This document shows positions 24,342 through 34,582 of a DNA stretch of 64,000 nt, piece after piece. The DNA is from CALHVX01 sp039198065. GTDB lineage: Bacteria > Pseudomonadota > Gammaproteobacteria > Pseudomonadales > Azotimanducaceae. Numbering within the stretch: the first letter of the stretch is position 1; each line of letters opens with the position of its first letter. Below the pieces are notes generated by a model. It ran no database searches, was not told where the DNA came from, and worked only from the letters and a program-made list of their open reading frames with translations. The position numbers were made by a program, and so were the translations under genes. Location: positions 124,001 to 188,000 of the forward strand of contig JBCCTU010000001.1 in assembly GCA_039198065.1 (NCBI GenBank). Direction: 5' to 3'.

Positions 24342-25727
24342 ATGAAGCACTTTGGCAACCTTGTCTGCACCGCCCGTCGTTCCCTCGCTCTTCTCAGCAC
24401 GATTCTGCTGTTTGCCTTACTCAATACGGCACAGGCCGAAATCGGCGAGCCGGAGAAGGACGAGCTCACCTTCGGCTTCATCAAACTGACGGACATGGCG
24501 CCGATTGCCGTTGCTTATGAAAACGGTTACTTCGAAGACGAAGGGCTGTACGTCACGATCGAAGCTCAGGCGAACTGGAAAGTACTGCTGGACGGCGTGA
24601 TCGACGGCCAGCTGGACGGCGCCCACATGTTGGCCGGTCAACCGCTCGCCGCCACCATCGGTTTCGGTACCGAAGCGCACATCGTGACGCCGTTCTCTAT
24701 GGATCTGAACGGCAACGGCATCACCGTATCCAATGCTATCTGGCAGGCCATGCTCGCTAACGTACCGAAGCAGCCGGACGGCAAACCCGTACATCCGATC
24801 AAAGCCGACTACCTGAAACCCGTGGTCGAGCAGTACCGGGCCGACGGTAAGCCTTTCAACATGGGCATGGTGTTTCCCGTCTCCACCCACAATTACGAAC
24901 TGCGCTACTGGCTCGCAGCCGGCGGCATCCACCCCGGCTACTACGCGCCGCACAAGGGCGACATCAGCGGTCAACGGGACGCCGATGTGCTGCTGTCCGT
25001 CACTCCGCCGCCGCAAATGCCCGCAACGCTCGAAGCCGGGACAATCTACGGTTACTGCGTCGGCGAACCCTGGAACCAACAGGCCGTGTTCAAGGGCATC
25101 GGCGTTCCCGTAATCACGGACTACGAAATCTGGAAGAACAATCCCGAGAAGGTCTTCGGGATGACCAAGGCATTCACTGAAAAGTATCCCAATACCACCG
25201 TGCGCGTCGTCAAGGCCTTACTCCGCGCAGCCAAGTGGCTCGATGAGAACGACAACGCTAACCGCATGGAGGCCGTGAAGATGCTCTCGCAGAGCGAATA
25301 CGTCGGCGCCGATGCAGAAGTCATCGCCAACTCAATGACCGGTACCTTCGAATACGAAAAAGGCGACAAACGCGCCGTCCCGGATTTCAACGTGTTCTTC
25401 CGCTACTTCGCCACCTACCCCTACTACTCCGACGCGGTCTGGTATCTGTCGCAAATGCGGCGCTGGGGCCAGATCGCCGAACCGAAATCCGACGATTGGT
25501 ACCACGAAGTTGCGAAGAACGTGTACCGACCGGACATCTACGAAACGGCGGCCAAGGCACTGATTGAGGAAGAGCTTATGGATGCGAGCGACTTTCCGGA
25601 CTTCGAATCGGAGAGCGGCTTCCGACCCAAGCAGACCGAATTCATTGACAACATCGATTTTGACGGCCGCTACCCGAACGCCTACCTGAAGCAGTTCCCC
25701 ATAGGACTGAAGGATGACGTGCTGTGA
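24342..25727 (+). CDS. nrtA: Nitrate ABC transporter substrate-binding protein
   Basis: This 461-residue periplasmic binding protein of the NrtA/CmpA family has a signal peptide (hydrophobic LLSTILLFALLNTAQA then EIGEPEKDEL). Family blocks include FGFIKLTDMAPIAVAYENGYF, GVIDGQLDGAHMLAGQPLAAT, LLSVTPPPQMPATLEAGTIYG and GEPWNQQAV. It captures nitrate or nitrite for NrtB/NrtC. I took the ATG at 42 of the 24,3xx block (24342), because the upstream frame runs through the terminator. It overlaps nrtB by 4 bases. Confidence 0.93.
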   Translation: MKHFGNLVCTARRSLALLSTILLFALLNTAQAEIGEPEKDELTFGFIKLTDMAPIAVAYENGYFEDEGLYVTIEAQANWKVLLDGVIDGQLDGAHMLAGQPLAATIGFGTEAHIVTPFSMDLNGNGITVSNAIWQAMLANVPKQPDGKPVHPIKADYLKPVVEQYRADGKPFNMGMVFPVSTHNYELRYWLAAGGIHPGYYAPHKGDISGQRDADVLLSVTPPPQMPATLEAGTIYGYCVGEPWNQQAVFKGIGVPVITDYEIWKNNPEKVFGMTKAFTEKYPNTTVRVVKALLRAAKWLDENDNANRMEAVKMLSQSEYVGADAEVIANSMTGTFEYEKGDKRAVPDFNVFFRYFATYPYYSDAVWYLSQMRRWGQIAEPKSDDWYHEVAKNVYRPDIYETAAKALIEEELMDASDFPDFESESGFRPKQTEFIDNIDFDGRYPNAYLKQFPIGLKDDVL

Positions 25728-26707
25728 GTACGGCGGTCGCAACAACGAATCCGAGCCGAATCGAACTGACGCTGCGTCGGATCCCGAAGCTGTTCAACGC
25801 TGCACTCATTCCGATGCTTGGGATCACGTTCTTCCTGTTTTTCTGGCACGTCGTCGCCGGAAATATAACCACGAGCCTGGGAAAGTTTCCGGGGCCGGCA
25901 CAGGTATGGGAGCAGTCCGTCGCGCTCTATGAGGAGCACAAGGAAGTCCGGGCAAAGGCGGACAAGTTTTACGAACGCCAGCGCGTTCGGAACGAGAAGA
26001 AACTCGCAAAGGATCCAAACGCCACCATCAAATGGCGCAGCTACACCGGCAAGCGATCGTTCGTCGATCAGATCTTTACCAGCATTTATACCGTCATGGC
26101 GGGGTTCGTTCTTGCCTCCGTCATCGCCGTACCTCTCGGCATAGTCTGCGGTCTCAGCGATCGCATCTATCAGGCCGTAAACCCCATAATCCAGGTGTTC
26201 AAGCCGGTGTCACCGCTGGCCTGGCTGCCCCTCGTCACCATGGTCGTCAGCGCGCTCTATGTGAGCGAAGACCCGTGGTTTGAAAAGTCGTTTTTGAATT
26301 CAGCCATTACGGTCACGCTCTGCTGCCTGTGGCCAACGGTCATCAACACCACGGTCGGTGTTGCCGGCATCGATCGCGACCTAGTGAACGTCGGTCGCGT
26401 CATCAAACTGCCGGCGGCAACGAACGTGCGTCGCATTGTCTTGCCGGCAGCGGTTCCCATGATTTTTACCGGCCTCAGGCTAAGCCTGGCGACGGGCTGG
26501 ATGGTGTTGATCGCGGCAGAAATGTTGGCGCAAAACCCGGGGCTTGGAAAATTCATCTGGGACGAATTTCAGAACGGCTCATCGAATTCCCTGAGCCGAA
26601 TCATGGTCGCCGTCATCACGATTGGAATCATCGGTTTCGCCCTCGATCGCATCATGCTGTTTCTGCAGCGCCGTGTGAGCTGGGACAAGCAGGCCGTGCT
26701 GCGGTAA
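25724..26707 (+). CDS. nrtB: Nitrate ABC transporter permease
   Basis: This 327-residue inner-membrane permease has the binding-protein-dependent transport signature around residues 240-260 (GVAGIDRDLVNVGRVIKLPA and GLRLSLATGWMVLIAAEML). A charged stretch of about 50 residues after the first helix (EEHKEVRAKADKFYERQR and on) lies before the transport domain, as in several proteobacterial NrtB proteins. The start is a GTG at 25724 overlapping the nrtA stop. Confidence 0.92.
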   Translation: MSTAVATTNPSRIELTLRRIPKLFNAALIPMLGITFFLFFWHVVAGNITTSLGKFPGPAQVWEQSVALYEEHKEVRAKADKFYERQRVRNEKKLAKDPNATIKWRSYTGKRSFVDQIFTSIYTVMAGFVLASVIAVPLGIVCGLSDRIYQAVNPIIQVFKPVSPLAWLPLVTMVVSALYVSEDPWFEKSFLNSAITVTLCCLWPTVINTTVGVAGIDRDLVNVGRVIKLPAATNVRRIVLPAAVPMIFTGLRLSLATGWMVLIAAEMLAQNPGLGKFIWDEFQNGSSNSLSRIMVAVITIGIIGFALDRIMLFLQRRVSWDKQAVLR

Positions 26708-26725
26708 CCCGCGAGGAGCATCATC

Positions 26726-27637
26726 ATGAAGTCATTTCTCGAACTCAGCGCCATGGGGAAAGTCTTCGCGACGGACAACGAACCGTTCGAAGCCCTGCGG
26801 GACGTCAACCTGAAAATCAACGAGGGCGAATTCATCTCCCTCATTGGCCATTCGGGCTGCGGTAAGTCGACGGTGCTAAACATCGTCTCGGGACTCGATA
26901 CGGCAACGACCGGCGGAGTGATCCTCGAGGGAAAAGAGATCGACGATCCGGGGCCGGATCGTGCCGTCGTCTTTCAAAACCATGCCCTGATGCCTTGGCT
27001 TACGGTCTACGACAACGTCGAGCTCGCCGTTAAGGCGGTGTTTCGCAAGCGCAAGTCGAAGGCGGAAACGAAGGAGTGGATTGAGCACAACCTGGCGCTG
27101 GTGAACATGAGCCATGCGCTCACCAAGTACCCCAGTGAGATCAGCGGCGGCATGAAGCAGCGCGTCGGCATCGCGCGCGCACTGGCGATGCAACCCAAAG
27201 TGCTGCTTATGGATGAACCTTTCGGTGCCCTCGATGCGCTCACTCGCGCCCAGCTTCAGGACAGCACCATGGCGATCCATGCGGAGCTGAACAACACGGT
27301 GATCATGATCACCCACGACGTGGACGAAGCGGTGCTGCTTTCAGATCGTATTGTGATGATGACGAACGGGCCCAGCGCGACCATCGGTCAGATCGTCGAC
27401 GTCAATCTGCCGCGCCCGCGGAACCGACTCGCCCTTGCCGAAGACCCGCACTTCAATCACTGCCGCCATCTGGTGCTGGACTTCCTGTACGCGGCCCACG
27501 GAAGCGACGGCCCCGACGACGATGATCATCAGGGCCAGGACGCCCGGGAGCCAGCGGACGCAACGGGTACAGCGGCGGCGGCAAGCCCGTCCAAACCGGC
27601 GCCGCTCGCCGTAAATCACTCGGACCAAGCGGCCTGA
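26726..27637 (+). CDS. nrtC: Nitrate ABC transporter ATP-binding protein
   Basis: This 303-residue ATPase has Walker A GHSGCGKST (near residue 45), a Q-loop, the signature ISGGMKQRVGIARAL, Walker B VLLMDEPFGALDAL and the H-loop ITHDVDEAV. It energises NrtAB. The last 50 or so residues form an Asp-rich then Ala/Pro-rich tail absent from the core domain and probably disordered. It is of the short, NrtD/NasD-like type, without a fused NrtA domain. Confidence 0.92.
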   Translation: MKSFLELSAMGKVFATDNEPFEALRDVNLKINEGEFISLIGHSGCGKSTVLNIVSGLDTATTGGVILEGKEIDDPGPDRAVVFQNHALMPWLTVYDNVELAVKAVFRKRKSKAETKEWIEHNLALVNMSHALTKYPSEISGGMKQRVGIARALAMQPKVLLMDEPFGALDALTRAQLQDSTMAIHAELNNTVIMITHDVDEAVLLSDRIVMMTNGPSATIGQIVDVNLPRPRNRLALAEDPHFNHCRHLVLDFLYAAHGSDGPDDDDHQGQDAREPADATGTAAAASPSKPAPLAVNHSDQAA

Positions 27638-27644
27638 TTCAGTC

Positions 27645-28844
27645 GTGGAGCAGCTGCTCATCATCGGTGGAGGCATGGCCAGCGCACGCCTGTTGCTGGA
27701 GCTTGCAGAGCGAGGATTTCGCCGCCCGGTAACGGTCATTAGCGATGAAGAGACGCTTGGCTACAACCGGGTCCTACTGCCGGATTTCCTCGGCGGCCAG
27801 TGCACGTTGGATGCGTTGAATGACCCGCGCCTTGCGAAACTGGATCTCGATCTGACCTGTGTTTACGGCACACGTGCTGCGGCCATCGACTGCGATCACC
27901 GCACCGTTGAAACCAGCGATGGGGACCGCCACAGCTATCGCCAGTGCGTCCTGGCAATGGGGTCTCGTGTGCCGCTGCCCGATCTGCCGGGCATGGACAA
28001 GGCGGGCGTTGGTGTCCTGCGTTCCCTTGCCGATGCCCTTAGGCTTGATGACGAACTGGAACCGGATCAGGCTGCGGTCGTTGTCGGCGGTGGTCTGCTT
28101 GGTCTCGAGGCCGCTCGAGCACTGCTGGCTCGGGGACTGCGCGTCACCGTCGTGCATCGCAACCCGCGACTGCTCAATCGCCAGGTTGATCGCCGCGCCA
28201 GCGAAGCGCTCGCGGCCCAGCTCGAGGCGCTAGGCCTTTCGCTGCGGCTTGGCGACACCGTCCAGGCGCTACGGGGAGACTCAAGGGTTCGGGAGGTGCT
28301 GCTGACCTCCGGCGCGACACTGCCGGCACACCGCGTGCTGTTCGCCACTGGCAGCGTACCGAACACCGAGTTTATTCAAGCCAGCGGTTATCCGGCCGCA
28401 ACGGGAATACAGACAGACCCCTACCTGCGCGCCACGGAATTCGGTGACGGCCACTGCTTCGCCGTCGGTGAATGTGCGTTAGTCAATGGCGACCACTTCG
28501 CGCTTGTCGAACCTGTCTATGCCCAGGCCGCGGCACTTGCCAGCGTGCTGACGGGTAACCGACAGCCTTTTCAAGCTTCGACTCCGAGCACGCGCCTGAA
28601 GGTTGCGGGCATTGAGTTATTTTCCGCCGGCAACCCGGCGGCGCTCGAGGCCGACCCAAGGGTGGCCGACGTGATCGTCGAAGACCGAAGCGCACACGTA
28701 TACCGCCGACTGTTCTTTACGGAACAACGGCTGTCCGGCGCCGTCCTGCTGGGCAACACGCAAGGCGCACGAAACATCCAAACCCATCTCGGCCAGCTCT
28801 GCGACGCCACCGGTCAGCGCGATGCGCTGGCCTTTGGTCTGTAG
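27645..28844 (+). CDS. FAD-dependent NAD(P) oxidoreductase, candidate nitrate reductase electron-transfer subunit
   Basis: This 399-residue pyridine nucleotide-disulfide-type flavoprotein has two dinucleotide folds: LLIIGGGMASARLLLEL at the N terminus for FAD and AVVVGGGLLGLEAARALL near residue 145 for NAD(P)H. An FAD-closing motif, CFAVGECAL, lies near 280. It resembles the N-terminal half of NirB and the NasB/NasC reductase subunit. Its place between nrtC and nirB-nirD-nasA suggests it passes electrons from NAD(P)H to NasA. The start is a GTG at 27645, 7 bases after nrtC. Confidence 0.85.
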   Translation: MEQLLIIGGGMASARLLLELAERGFRRPVTVISDEETLGYNRVLLPDFLGGQCTLDALNDPRLAKLDLDLTCVYGTRAAAIDCDHRTVETSDGDRHSYRQCVLAMGSRVPLPDLPGMDKAGVGVLRSLADALRLDDELEPDQAAVVVGGGLLGLEAARALLARGLRVTVVHRNPRLLNRQVDRRASEALAAQLEALGLSLRLGDTVQALRGDSRVREVLLTSGATLPAHRVLFATGSVPNTEFIQASGYPAATGIQTDPYLRATEFGDGHCFAVGECALVNGDHFALVEPVYAQAAALASVLTGNRQPFQASTPSTRLKVAGIELFSAGNPAALEADPRVADVIVEDRSAHVYRRLFFTEQRLSGAVLLGNTQGARNIQTHLGQLCDATGQRDALAFGL

Positions 28845-28884
28845 CGCTGGCCCGACGCATTCACTCAGGTTAAGGACACACACT

Positions 28885-31464
28885 ATGACGGAGGCAAGAC
28901 TGACCCACCCGCCGCACATCGTGGTGGTGGGCAACGGTATGGTTGGCCATCACCTGGTGATCCAGTTGACGAACAGCGACATGCCGGCGCGCGTAACGCT
29001 GATCGGCGCCGAGTCCCGGCCCGCCTACGATCGTGTCCATCTTTCGGACGTGTTCGCCGGTCGCGAGCCGGAGGACCTGGCACTGGCGACCGAAGCCGAC
29101 TACGCCGCCCGAGGTATCGACGCCCGCTTTGGTACCGCGGTTGAAACGATTGACCGTTCAACGCGCAGCCTGACGCTTGCCGATGGCACGTTGCTCGCCT
29201 ACGACAAACTGGTGCTCGCCACCGGCTCGTATCCGTTCGTGCCACCGATCCCGGGTCACGACGCCGACGGTTGCCTGGTGTACCGCACCATCGACGATCT
29301 TGACGCGATCCGAGCCCGCGCCGAAGGCGCGACCACGGGCGTTGTCGTTGGCGGCGGATTGCTCGGCCTCGAGTGCGGCAACGCCCTGAAAAACCTTGGC
29401 CTCGAGACGCACGTCGTCGAGTTCGCTCCCGGACTCATGAATGTGCAGCTCGACCCCGCCGGCAGCGACTGTCTGCGGGCTAAGATCGAAGCGCTGGGGG
29501 TTCGGGTGCACACAGCAACCAACACTCAACAGATCGAGCCGCTACCGGACGGACGCCTGACCATGCATTTCGCCGACGGCGAATCGCTGACCACAGACAT
29601 GATTGTCTTCTCCGCCGGTATCCGGCCGCATGACCAGCTCGCCCGGGACTGCGATCTTGCGGTCGGTGAACGCGGTGGCATCGTCATCGACGACGACTGC
29701 CGCACCAGCGATCCGAACATCTTCGCCGTCGGCGAGTGCGCGCTCTACGACGGTCGCATCTTCGGCCTCGTGGCACCCGGGTACCGTATGGCGGAAGCCG
29801 CGGCGGCGCAGCTTCTCGGCGGCAGCGGACAGTTCACCGGTGCGGACATGAGCACCAAGCTCAAGCTGCTGGGTGTCGACGTGGGCTCCATTGGCGACGC
29901 CCAGGGCCGTACGGAAGGCTCCCGGGAGCTGACCTTCACCGATCCGGTCCGAGGCCAGTACAAACGGCTGACGCTGTCGGCCGACGGTAAGAAGCTGCTC
30001 GGTGCCGTGCTGGTCGGCGACGGTGAACCCTACGACCGCTTACTGCAGTACTACCAGAACGCTCTGAAGCTGCCGGAAGCCGTCGAGTCCCTGCTGTTCG
30101 ATCTTGACGACGGCGCCGGGGCCTTAAGCGCATCAGACCTGCCCGCCAGCGCGACGATCTGCTCCTGCTACAACGTCGACAAAGGAACAATTGTCGGCTG
30201 TATCGACGACGGCATGACCACGCTTGCGGACGTGAAAGCCTGCACTAATGCGAGCACTGGCTGCGGCGGTTGCGCCGCCCTGTTGAAGTCCGTCTTTGAC
30301 ACCGAGCTCGAAGCCCGGGGAATCGAGGTGGACCGCTCCATTTGCGAGCACTTTCCCTATACCCGGCAGGAACTGTTTCACCTGATCAAAGTCCAGGGAA
30401 TCAAGAGCTTCCCCGAGTTGCTGAAGTCCCACGGTCAGGGGCGCGGCTGCGACATCTGCAAGCCTGCCGTCGCATCGATCCTCGCCTCGCTCTACAACGA
30501 GCATGTACTGGCCGATGGGCGAGAAACGCTGCAGGACACAAACGACGTGTTCCTCGCCAACATGCAGAAGAACGGCACCTACTCGGTCGTTCCGCGCATT
30601 CCCGGCGGCGAAATCACACCGGAGAAACTGATCGCGATCGGCGAGGTGGCCCGGGATTTCGATCTATATACCAAGATCACGGGCGCTCAACGGGTCGACC
30701 TGTTCGGCGCCCGGGTCGATCAGCTCCCGGACATATGGCGCCGGCTGATTGACGCGGGCCTCGAGACCGGCCACGCCTACGGTAAAGCCCTGCGAACCGT
30801 TAAGTCCTGCGTTGGCAGCACCTGGTGTCGCTATGGCGTGCAGGACTCCGTTGCCATGGCACTGCGTATTGAGAACCGCTACAAGGGCCTGCGCGCTCCG
30901 CATAAGATCAAGATGGCCGTGTCCGGCTGTGCGCGCGAGTGCGCTGAAGCCCAGTGCAAGGACGTCGGCGTCATTGCCACGGAAGGCGGTTGGAATCTCT
31001 ACGTGTGCGGCAACGGTGGCATGAAACCCCGGCACGCGGATCTGTTCGCTACCGATCTTTCTGACGAAGCGCTGATTCAAGCGATCGACCGGTTCCTCAT
31101 GTTCTACGTACGTACCGCCGACCGGTTGCAGCGCACCTCCGTGTGGATGCAGAACCTCGAAGGTGGTCTCGACTACCTCAAAGAAGTGATTCTCGACGAC
31201 AGCCTTGGCCTCGGTGCCGAACTGGAAGCACAGATGGCCAACGTGGTCGGCACCTATGAGTGCGAGTGGAAAGCGACGATCGAAGATCCGGAAAAGCTCA
31301 AACGGTTCCGGCCCTTCGTTAACACCGATGCAACGGATCCCAGTATCGAGTTCGTACGTGAGCGCACGCAGCGGCGTCCGGCAACGGCGGCGGAGCGAGC
31401 CGCAGCCATCGAGGTAGATCCCGCCCGCATACCGATGACGACGGTTGAGGAGAGTGCCGGATGA
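28885..31464 (+). CDS. nirB: Assimilatory nitrite reductase large subunit
   Basis: This 859-residue NAD(P)H-dependent nitrite reductase reduces nitrite to ammonium. Domain order: FAD/NAD(P) oxidoreductase (HIVVVGNGMVGHHLV; VVGGGLLGLECGNAL), a BFD-like [2Fe-2S] region (CSCYNVDKG and CGGC, near residues 430-480), a ferredoxin-like half domain, and the siroheme/4Fe-4S domain. The last has STWCRYGVQDS near 650 and SGCARECAEAQCKDVGV near 680. The ATG at 28885 was chosen over 28822 because it begins directly before the FAD fold. It overlaps nirD by 4 bases. Confidence 0.95.
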   Translation: MTEARLTHPPHIVVVGNGMVGHHLVIQLTNSDMPARVTLIGAESRPAYDRVHLSDVFAGREPEDLALATEADYAARGIDARFGTAVETIDRSTRSLTLADGTLLAYDKLVLATGSYPFVPPIPGHDADGCLVYRTIDDLDAIRARAEGATTGVVVGGGLLGLECGNALKNLGLETHVVEFAPGLMNVQLDPAGSDCLRAKIEALGVRVHTATNTQQIEPLPDGRLTMHFADGESLTTDMIVFSAGIRPHDQLARDCDLAVGERGGIVIDDDCRTSDPNIFAVGECALYDGRIFGLVAPGYRMAEAAAAQLLGGSGQFTGADMSTKLKLLGVDVGSIGDAQGRTEGSRELTFTDPVRGQYKRLTLSADGKKLLGAVLVGDGEPYDRLLQYYQNALKLPEAVESLLFDLDDGAGALSASDLPASATICSCYNVDKGTIVGCIDDGMTTLADVKACTNASTGCGGCAALLKSVFDTELEARGIEVDRSICEHFPYTRQELFHLIKVQGIKSFPELLKSHGQGRGCDICKPAVASILASLYNEHVLADGRETLQDTNDVFLANMQKNGTYSVVPRIPGGEITPEKLIAIGEVARDFDLYTKITGAQRVDLFGARVDQLPDIWRRLIDAGLETGHAYGKALRTVKSCVGSTWCRYGVQDSVAMALRIENRYKGLRAPHKIKMAVSGCARECAEAQCKDVGVIATEGGWNLYVCGNGGMKPRHADLFATDLSDEALIQAIDRFLMFYVRTADRLQRTSVWMQNLEGGLDYLKEVILDDSLGLGAELEAQMANVVGTYECEWKATIEDPEKLKRFRPFVNTDATDPSIEFVRERTQRRPATAAERAAAIEVDPARIPMTTVEESAG

Positions 31465-31865
31465 ACGCCGAGGCAGCCGACTCGAATCCTGAGGTGACCG
31501 CAACCGCTGAGGGCACCGCCGGGGTCACGCCCTGGCGGGATCTGTGCAGCGTCGCCGATCTAACACCCGGGGCCGGCGTTGCTGCACTGGTCGACGGTGA
31601 GCAGATCGCCCTGTTCTTTCTACCCGAGGAGCAGCCGCCGGTGTACGCCATTGGCAACTACGACCCGATCGGGGATGCACACGTACTGTCCCGTGGCGTC
31701 GTCGGCGACATTAAAGCGCAGCTCGTCGTCGCCTCACCGCTGTACAAACAGCACTTTCGTTTGAGCGACGGTCAGTGCCTGGAACAGGACGACGTCCGCG
31801 TACCGAGCTATCCCGTTCGGATCCAAGGCGACCGAGTCGAAATCCAGATGCCGACGGCCCCATGA
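31461..31865 (+). CDS. nirD: Nitrite reductase small subunit
   Basis: This 134-residue protein has the Rieske-like fold of NirD and, as in NirD, no Rieske Cys/His ligands. Family features include the segment VYAIGNYDPIGDAHVLSRG, a SPLYKQHFRLSDGQCLE block and a VPSYPVRIQGDRVEI end. An N-terminal extension of about 25 residues is rich in Ala, Glu and Thr. It overlaps nirB and nasA by 4 bases each. Confidence 0.93.
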   Translation: MNAEAADSNPEVTATAEGTAGVTPWRDLCSVADLTPGAGVAALVDGEQIALFFLPEEQPPVYAIGNYDPIGDAHVLSRGVVGDIKAQLVVASPLYKQHFRLSDGQCLEQDDVRVPSYPVRIQGDRVEIQMPTAP

Positions 31866-34570
31866 CCACGGAGCTGAGTCGCGTATGCACCACCTGCCCC
31901 TACTGCGGGGTCGGTTGTGGCGTCGAGGCTCAGGTGGCCGATGACCGCGTCCTGCGCATCCGCGGCGACGATCAGCATCCGGCCAACAACGGCCGCCTCT
32001 GCGTTAAAGGCACCTCGCTCGCCGATACGCTCGGGACCGAGCAACGGCTCCTCACCCCCCGCGTCAACGGGCAAGATGCAGACTGGGAGCACGCGCTGGA
32101 TGCAGTCACTACTGCGCTCCGGCAGACGCTTTCAACCTACGGACCGGACGCCATCGCCGTTTACCTCTCCGGGCAACTGCTGACCGAGGACTATTACGTC
32201 GCCAACAAACTCATGAAGGGGTTTGTCGGTTCGGCACACGTCGACACGAACTCGCGACTCTGTATGGCGAGCGCCGTTGCTGCGCACAAGCGGGCGTTTG
32301 GCGAGGACGTCGTACCCTGCAACTACAGCGACATCGATGACGCCGACCTGATCGTTCTGACCGGCTCAAACGCCGCCTGGGCGCATCCCATCACGTTTCA
32401 GCGCATCGCCGCGGCCAAGGCAACGCGCGGCACCCGGGTTGTTGTCATTGATCCGCGCCGCACAGCGACCTGCGAGCTTGCCGATCAGCATCTGGCACTC
32501 AGACCGGGCAGCGACCTGCTGTTGTTCAATGGCTTACTCAGCTATTTGAATCGTGAGAACCACTGCGACCGCGACTACATCAGCAACCACACCTCCGGCT
32601 TCGAAGCGGCCCTTGACGCAGCCGCCGTTGATCTCGAAACCGTCGCCACCGGGACGGGGCTTCGGGTCACGGAGCTCGAACGGTTCTACCGCGAGTGGGC
32701 AACGACCGAGCACACGCTGACGTTCTTCTCGCAAGGCATCAATCAATCCGTGCTGGGTACGGCGCAAGGCAACGCCATCATTAACTGTCACCTCGCGACT
32801 CGCCGAATCGGGCGAGCCGGCATGGGACCCTTTTCAATCACCGGTCAGCCCAACGCCATGGGCGGCCGCGAAGTCGGGGGTATGGCGAACCAGCTCGCCG
32901 CACACATGGACTTCACCGACGACGCCGTGGCACGCGTGCAGCGATTCTGGAACGCGCCCGCCATGGCCACGCAGCCGGGTCACAAAGCCGTTGATCTGTT
33001 CGATGCAGTGCATGCCGGCAAGATCCGCTTTCTCTGGATTCTGGGTACCAACCCAGCGGTGAGCTTGCCCAACCGATCGCGGGTCCGCGAGGCGCTCGCG
33101 CGCTGCGAAACGCTGGTCGTCTCCGATACGCACCGCGGCAACGATACCCAGGCCTTCGCCGATATCGAGCTACCGGCGCTGCCGTGGGGCGAGAAGGACG
33201 GCACGGTAACCAATAGCGAGCGATGCCTTTCCCGTCAGCGAGCCTTTCTCCCTCCGACCGGTGACGCCCGAGCCGACTGGGCCGTAATCAGCGACGTCGC
33301 CAAGCGACTGGGCTTTGCGGAGAGCTTCAACTTTGAGCGGCCCGGGGACGTGTTTCGTGAACACGCGGCGCTCACGGCGTTTGAAAACGATGGAACTCGA
33401 GTACTCAACCTCGGCGCACTGAGTACGCTCTCGAATGACGAGTACGATCAGCTGGCGCCGCAGCAGTGGCCAACCACCGACCGACCCTTCGCCGATGGCA
33501 TCTACAGCACGGCGGATGGCCGTGCACGTTTCGTCGGAACGGCTGCCGACAAAGCGGACCAAACCATGGCATCCCCGACGGTCGATCAACCCCGATCCCT
33601 GGTGTTGAACACGGGCCGGTTACGGGACCAATGGCACACCATGACCCGAACCGGGCTCGCCGCCAAACTGTTCAACCACTGGCCCCTGCCAACGGCCGAA
33701 CTGCACCCGGCCACCGCCGCGGCCCTGGGCATCGAAGATCACAGCGTTGTCCGTATGCAGCACGCGGGCGACAGCATGACGGCGATTGCGCGCCTGGATG
33801 CCGGGCAGCGACGCGATTCGGTATTCGTCCCTATCCATTGGACCGGCGCCTTCGGGACCAGCGGACTGGTCAATGCTGCAGTCCCTGCCGCGGTTGATCC
33901 CGTATCCGGACAGCCGGCAAGCAAGCACGCGCAGGTGAGCGTCGAAGCGCTTCCCGTCGCACGCTGGTACCGGTTGTTCGTCTTTGCACCGCTCACAGTT
34001 GAGACACTCCTGACCGCCTTTGAACCGGTGCCGCCCGCGTTCCTTGCCATGCGTCCGGCTCGGGCACTAAATCGGCCCGGTGTCTTAGTCGACCTGGCCG
34101 TTGCGCGCCCCGCCACTGCACACCATTCGCGAACCTCGACGGACCCCGAGCAATTGCTTGTGCAGCTCAGCAACTGCACGCCGACTGCGCGTTTGGCCCG
34201 CTTAAGCGACCGCACCGACACCAGTACGCGGCTCGCGGCACTGGCCATGGAAGACGGCACGCCGCTGTGGTGGCTATCGTCCACCGCGGGTTTCGCGGAT
34301 CTCGCAGAGCCACCGCTGGCGGCGAGCGCCGATCCCGACATCGCCGCCTGGCAGCAGCTGGGGAGCGCGAAGGCCGCCTCACCCTCGGTCTGCACGTGTT
34401 TTGAAGTCTCCGTCGAAGACATAAACCGCGCCATCGAGGACGGCGCGCGGAGTGCGGCCGAGCTTGGTCGTCGCTTGCGCTGCGGTACCAACTGCGGTTC
34501 CTGCGTGCCGGAGCTCAATCGGTTACTCGCAGCAACCGGTCGAGACGAGCAGGCCCCGGCACAATCCTGA
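31862..34570 (+). CDS. nasA: Assimilatory nitrate reductase catalytic subunit
   Basis: This 902-residue molybdopterin oxidoreductase reduces nitrate to nitrite in the cytosol. It begins with a [4Fe-4S] motif (CTTCPYCGVGCGV) and continues through the bis-MGD blocks (NSRLCMASAVAAHKRAFGED; GPFSITGQPNAMGGREVGG; WILGTNPAVSLPN). It ends in a BFD-like [2Fe-2S] domain (VCTCFEVS and CGTNCGSCVPEL, last 60 residues), the usual NasA tail that accepts electrons. The ATG at 31862 overlaps nirD. The molybdenum it needs could come through modABC at 37692-40290. Confidence 0.95.
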   Translation: MTTELSRVCTTCPYCGVGCGVEAQVADDRVLRIRGDDQHPANNGRLCVKGTSLADTLGTEQRLLTPRVNGQDADWEHALDAVTTALRQTLSTYGPDAIAVYLSGQLLTEDYYVANKLMKGFVGSAHVDTNSRLCMASAVAAHKRAFGEDVVPCNYSDIDDADLIVLTGSNAAWAHPITFQRIAAAKATRGTRVVVIDPRRTATCELADQHLALRPGSDLLLFNGLLSYLNRENHCDRDYISNHTSGFEAALDAAAVDLETVATGTGLRVTELERFYREWATTEHTLTFFSQGINQSVLGTAQGNAIINCHLATRRIGRAGMGPFSITGQPNAMGGREVGGMANQLAAHMDFTDDAVARVQRFWNAPAMATQPGHKAVDLFDAVHAGKIRFLWILGTNPAVSLPNRSRVREALARCETLVVSDTHRGNDTQAFADIELPALPWGEKDGTVTNSERCLSRQRAFLPPTGDARADWAVISDVAKRLGFAESFNFERPGDVFREHAALTAFENDGTRVLNLGALSTLSNDEYDQLAPQQWPTTDRPFADGIYSTADGRARFVGTAADKADQTMASPTVDQPRSLVLNTGRLRDQWHTMTRTGLAAKLFNHWPLPTAELHPATAAALGIEDHSVVRMQHAGDSMTAIARLDAGQRRDSVFVPIHWTGAFGTSGLVNAAVPAAVDPVSGQPASKHAQVSVEALPVARWYRLFVFAPLTVETLLTAFEPVPPAFLAMRPARALNRPGVLVDLAVARPATAHHSRTSTDPEQLLVQLSNCTPTARLARLSDRTDTSTRLAALAMEDGTPLWWLSSTAGFADLAEPPLAASADPDIAAWQQLGSAKAASPSVCTCFEVSVEDINRAIEDGARSAAELGRRLRCGTNCGSCVPELNRLLAATGRDEQAPAQS

Positions 34571-34582
34571 TTCAGAACCTGA

